Below, one piece after another: positions 26,882 through 28,261 of a stretch of 28,261 nucleotides of DNA. The first letter of the stretch is position 1. Each line of letters begins with the position of its first letter. This DNA comes from a virus: the IMG/VR virus record IMGVR_UViG_3300009474_000007, positions 1 to 28,261 of that record; one strand, written 5' to 3'. The notes under the pieces are model-generated. The model was not told the origin of the DNA. It saw only the letters and a program-made list of their open reading frames with translations, and searched no databases. The position numbers and the translations under genes are program-made.

Positions 26882-27703
26882 TTATTGGGCAGTGATTTGT
26901 GGACTGGTGATCAATGGAGTATCAGATCTGGAATTTTTTAAGATGACATACCGGTCATAAGCAAAAGTTACAGTTGTCTTTGTTATTGTACTTCCTTCAT
27001 ATGTAACTGGCAGTGCAGTCAAATTAGTTGGGTACGCATTTAACATCTTATAAGTCAACATCGTTGGATTACTTACATTACCATCTGTATTACGAACAAA
27101 ATTTCTTTCAAATTTTGTAACTGCAATTGGTCTCTTATATGTGTTTGGGTATCTAAATCTAAAAAATTCATTATCCTCGAATCTACCAACTCCACCTCTT
27201 GGATTTCCACTTGATTGTCTACCTTCCGCCTCATTATAGAGTGGATTAATAAAATTTATCCACTCTTCAAATAGACGAATGATACCATATTCCGAATCAA
27301 CATAAAATGTCATCGTAATTGGTTCAAAATTTCTCTTTGTAGGGAAAGTTTCAGTAAGTCCTTGTCTTGATCCAAATTCTTCTGAAGTAGTGAGTGTTGT
27401 TCCGGGCAAAACAGTTTCATTACACATAAATTCATAACGAAGAGATTGGAGACCCTCACCCAAAACTCCACAAGAAACTAACCACGCATTTATATCAGAA
27501 TCCGATTGATTTCGGGAAACTGTGTCTCCCATGTATAGGGTAACTTTGAACTGACTTGTTACGGACAATTCCCCAAAGAGTTGCATTGCGCCAGGAAGGG
27601 AACCTCTTCCATCATTAGTCTGTCTTGGCGTGGTCATCCGTGTGTAGATCGGATCAACTCTATATGGATTGCCTGGAAAATCGGGCCTGAATGGCTCTGC
27701 CAT
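26882..27703 (-). CDS. Tail-tube-fold baseplate protein, gp48/gp54-like, 273 aa
   Basis: After a 45-residue N-terminal arm, the core has the hallmarks of the T4 gp19 tube fold: SVTSQFKVTLYMGD, LVSCGVLGEGLQSLRYEFMC, TFPTKRNFEPITMTFYVDSE, and FEEWINFINPLYNEAEG. In T4, gp48 and gp54 share this fold and form the first rings on which the tube polymerises. The position next to gp26 and gp51 fits that role better than the main tube protein gp19, which normally follows the sheath gene and is about 160-200 aa. I cannot choose between gp48 and gp54. No Shine-Dalgarno is visible before the ATG, and no minus-strand late box was found in the 36-base gap upstream. Confidence 0.8.
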   Translation of the reverse strand: MAEPFRPDFPGNPYRVDPIYTRMTTPRQTNDGRGSLPGAMQLFGELSVTSQFKVTLYMGDTVSRNQSDSDINAWLVSCGVLGEGLQSLRYEFMCNETVLPGTTLTTSEEFGSRQGLTETFPTKRNFEPITMTFYVDSEYGIIRLFEEWINFINPLYNEAEGRQSSGNPRGGVGRFEDNEFFRFRYPNTYKRPIAVTKFERNFVRNTDGNVSNPTMLTYKMLNAYPTNLTALPVTYEGSTITKTTVTFAYDRYVILKNSRSDTPLITSPQITAQ

Positions 27704-27704
27704 C

Positions 27705-27712
27705 TATAAATA
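27705..27712 (+). promoter_or_regulatory. Perfect T4-type late promoter before gene 4
   Basis: The box is exactly TATAAATA, the T4 late consensus recognised by gp55-type sigma with gp33 and sliding-clamp activation. It ends 28 bases before the gene 4 ATG and points to the plus strand. It lies within the 36-base gap between divergent genes, and its reverse complement is not a good late box for the minus strand. Confidence 0.8.
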
Positions 27713-27739
27713 TTTTTAATAGAATCTATACTATGTATA

Positions 27740-28177
27740 ATGGCTTACAAAGGAAAATATAAACCAGAAAACCCCAAAAAATATAAGGGAGATCCCACTA
27801 ATGTGGTTTATCGTTCTTTGTGGGAAAGAAAATTTATGAGATATTGTGATTTGAATGAAAATGTAAATCAATGGCAGTCAGAAGAATTTTGGATTCCTTA
27901 TAAATCGCCTTTAGATGGTAAAGTTCATAGATATTTTCCTGATTTTTTCGTAAAATATAATGATAAAGACGGAACATCCAGAACTGTAGTTATAGAAATA
28001 AAACCAAAAAAAGAAGTAATGATGCCAGAACAAAATCCAAAAAGAAAAACAAAGTCTTGGGCATATCAAGTGCAAAACTGGGTAAAAAATCAAGCAAAGT
28101 GGAAAGCAGCAAAAGAATATTGTGATGATCGTAATTATGAATTTAGAATTATGACTGAGGACGATTTAGGAGTATGA
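27740..28177 (+). CDS. 4: Head completion protein gp4 (nuclease fold)
   Basis: The 145-aa product matches T4 gp4 (about 150 aa) along its length: MAYKGKYKPENPKKYKGDPT, YRSLWERKFM, IPYKSPLDGKVHRYFPDF, VVIEIKPKKE, WKAAKEYCDDRNYEFRIMTE. gp4 acts with gp50/gp2 in finishing the packaged head before tail attachment. A TnsA/PD-(D/E)XK nuclease signature is visible: Asp68 in FPDF and Glu86-x-Lys88 in IEIK, with an upstream Glu29 in WERKF, so it may trim DNA. It is the only complete plus-strand gene here. No Shine-Dalgarno is evident. The next gene overlaps its stop as ATGA. Confidence 0.95.
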   Translation: MAYKGKYKPENPKKYKGDPTNVVYRSLWERKFMRYCDLNENVNQWQSEEFWIPYKSPLDGKVHRYFPDFFVKYNDKDGTSRTVVIEIKPKKEVMMPEQNPKRKTKSWAYQVQNWVKNQAKWKAAKEYCDDRNYEFRIMTEDDLGV

Positions 28178-28261
28178 AAATTTACGATGTTCCATATGAA
28201 AGAGGAAGAGGTATTGGTGATGTCATCATCAAAGAAGCGGGAAAATCAAACCGCAGTGGTG
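28174..28261 (+). CDS. Partial unknown protein downstream of gene 4
   Basis: Only the first 29 residues are present (MKIYDVPYERGRGIGDVIIK, then EAGKSNRSG) before the window ends. The ATG overlaps the gene 4 stop as ATGA, so translation is probably coupled. In T4 gene 53 (baseplate wedge) follows gene 4, but the visible N-terminus does not resemble T4 gp53, so I do not make that call. The basic, glycine-rich start gives no further clue. Confidence 0.6.
   Translation, partial: MKIYDVPYERGRGIGDVIIKEAGKSNRSG

Noticed and set aside
26882-27703. Major tail tube protein gp19
   Set aside because: The fold signature fits, but the protein is too long, has an N-terminal arm, and sits with hub genes rather than next to the sheath gene.

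Overview
The window is an AT-rich stretch of late, virion-structure genes from a T4-like myovirus. The best fit is a marine cyanophage of Prochlorococcus or Synechococcus; a T4-like pelagiphage is a weaker alternative. The case rests on T4-type proteins that can be recognised directly (head-completion protein gp4, baseplate hub gp26/gp51/gp27/gp5), a perfect T4-type late promoter (TATAAATA), and very large beta-rich, repeat-filled fibre proteins of the kind seen in marine T4-like phages. Identities were assigned by reading; no database search was run.

Layout, read right to left because nearly everything is on the minus strand. At the right edge, gene 4 and the start of an overlapping gene run on the plus strand from a late promoter in a 36-base divergent gap. 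Leftwards from that gap (27703 to 18105) is a tail-hub operon: a tail-tube-fold protein (gp48/gp54-like), gp26, gp51, two large proteins ending in peptidoglycan-hydrolase-like domains (SleB-like and M23), a gp27-like hub, gp5 without a lysozyme domain, and a separate beta-helix needle. From 18086 to 6852 follow fibre and adhesin genes: a 264-aa protein, a 345-aa coiled-coil protein, a 1271-aa fibre, a 114-aa protein, and a 1744-aa tail fibre with an auto-cleaving S74 C-terminus. A set of small genes and one tRNA (6855 to 5360) ends at a hairpin terminator. A second giant fibre-like gene begins at 5268 and runs off the left edge. No stretch over 300 bases lacks a gene.

The genes fit one task: building the tip of a contractile tail. 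The tube-fold protein starts the tube. gp26/gp51 look like the T4 counterpart of the tail-assembly chaperone pair that precedes the tape-measure gene in other phages. The two hydrolase proteins sit in the tape-measure slot. gp27, gp5 and the needle form the central spike, and the fibres bind the host.

The most interesting observation is a canonical -1 slippery heptamer (U UUU UUC) at the very end of gp26, in the correct frame, with no stop before gp51. It could make a gp26-51 fusion exactly as lambda makes gpG-T. Other notable points are the move of lytic activity from gp5 into two adjacent related proteins, a hydrophobic helical insertion in gp5, a GxGY module shared by four virion proteins, and a 73-base tRNA with a Leu anticodon but no long variable arm.
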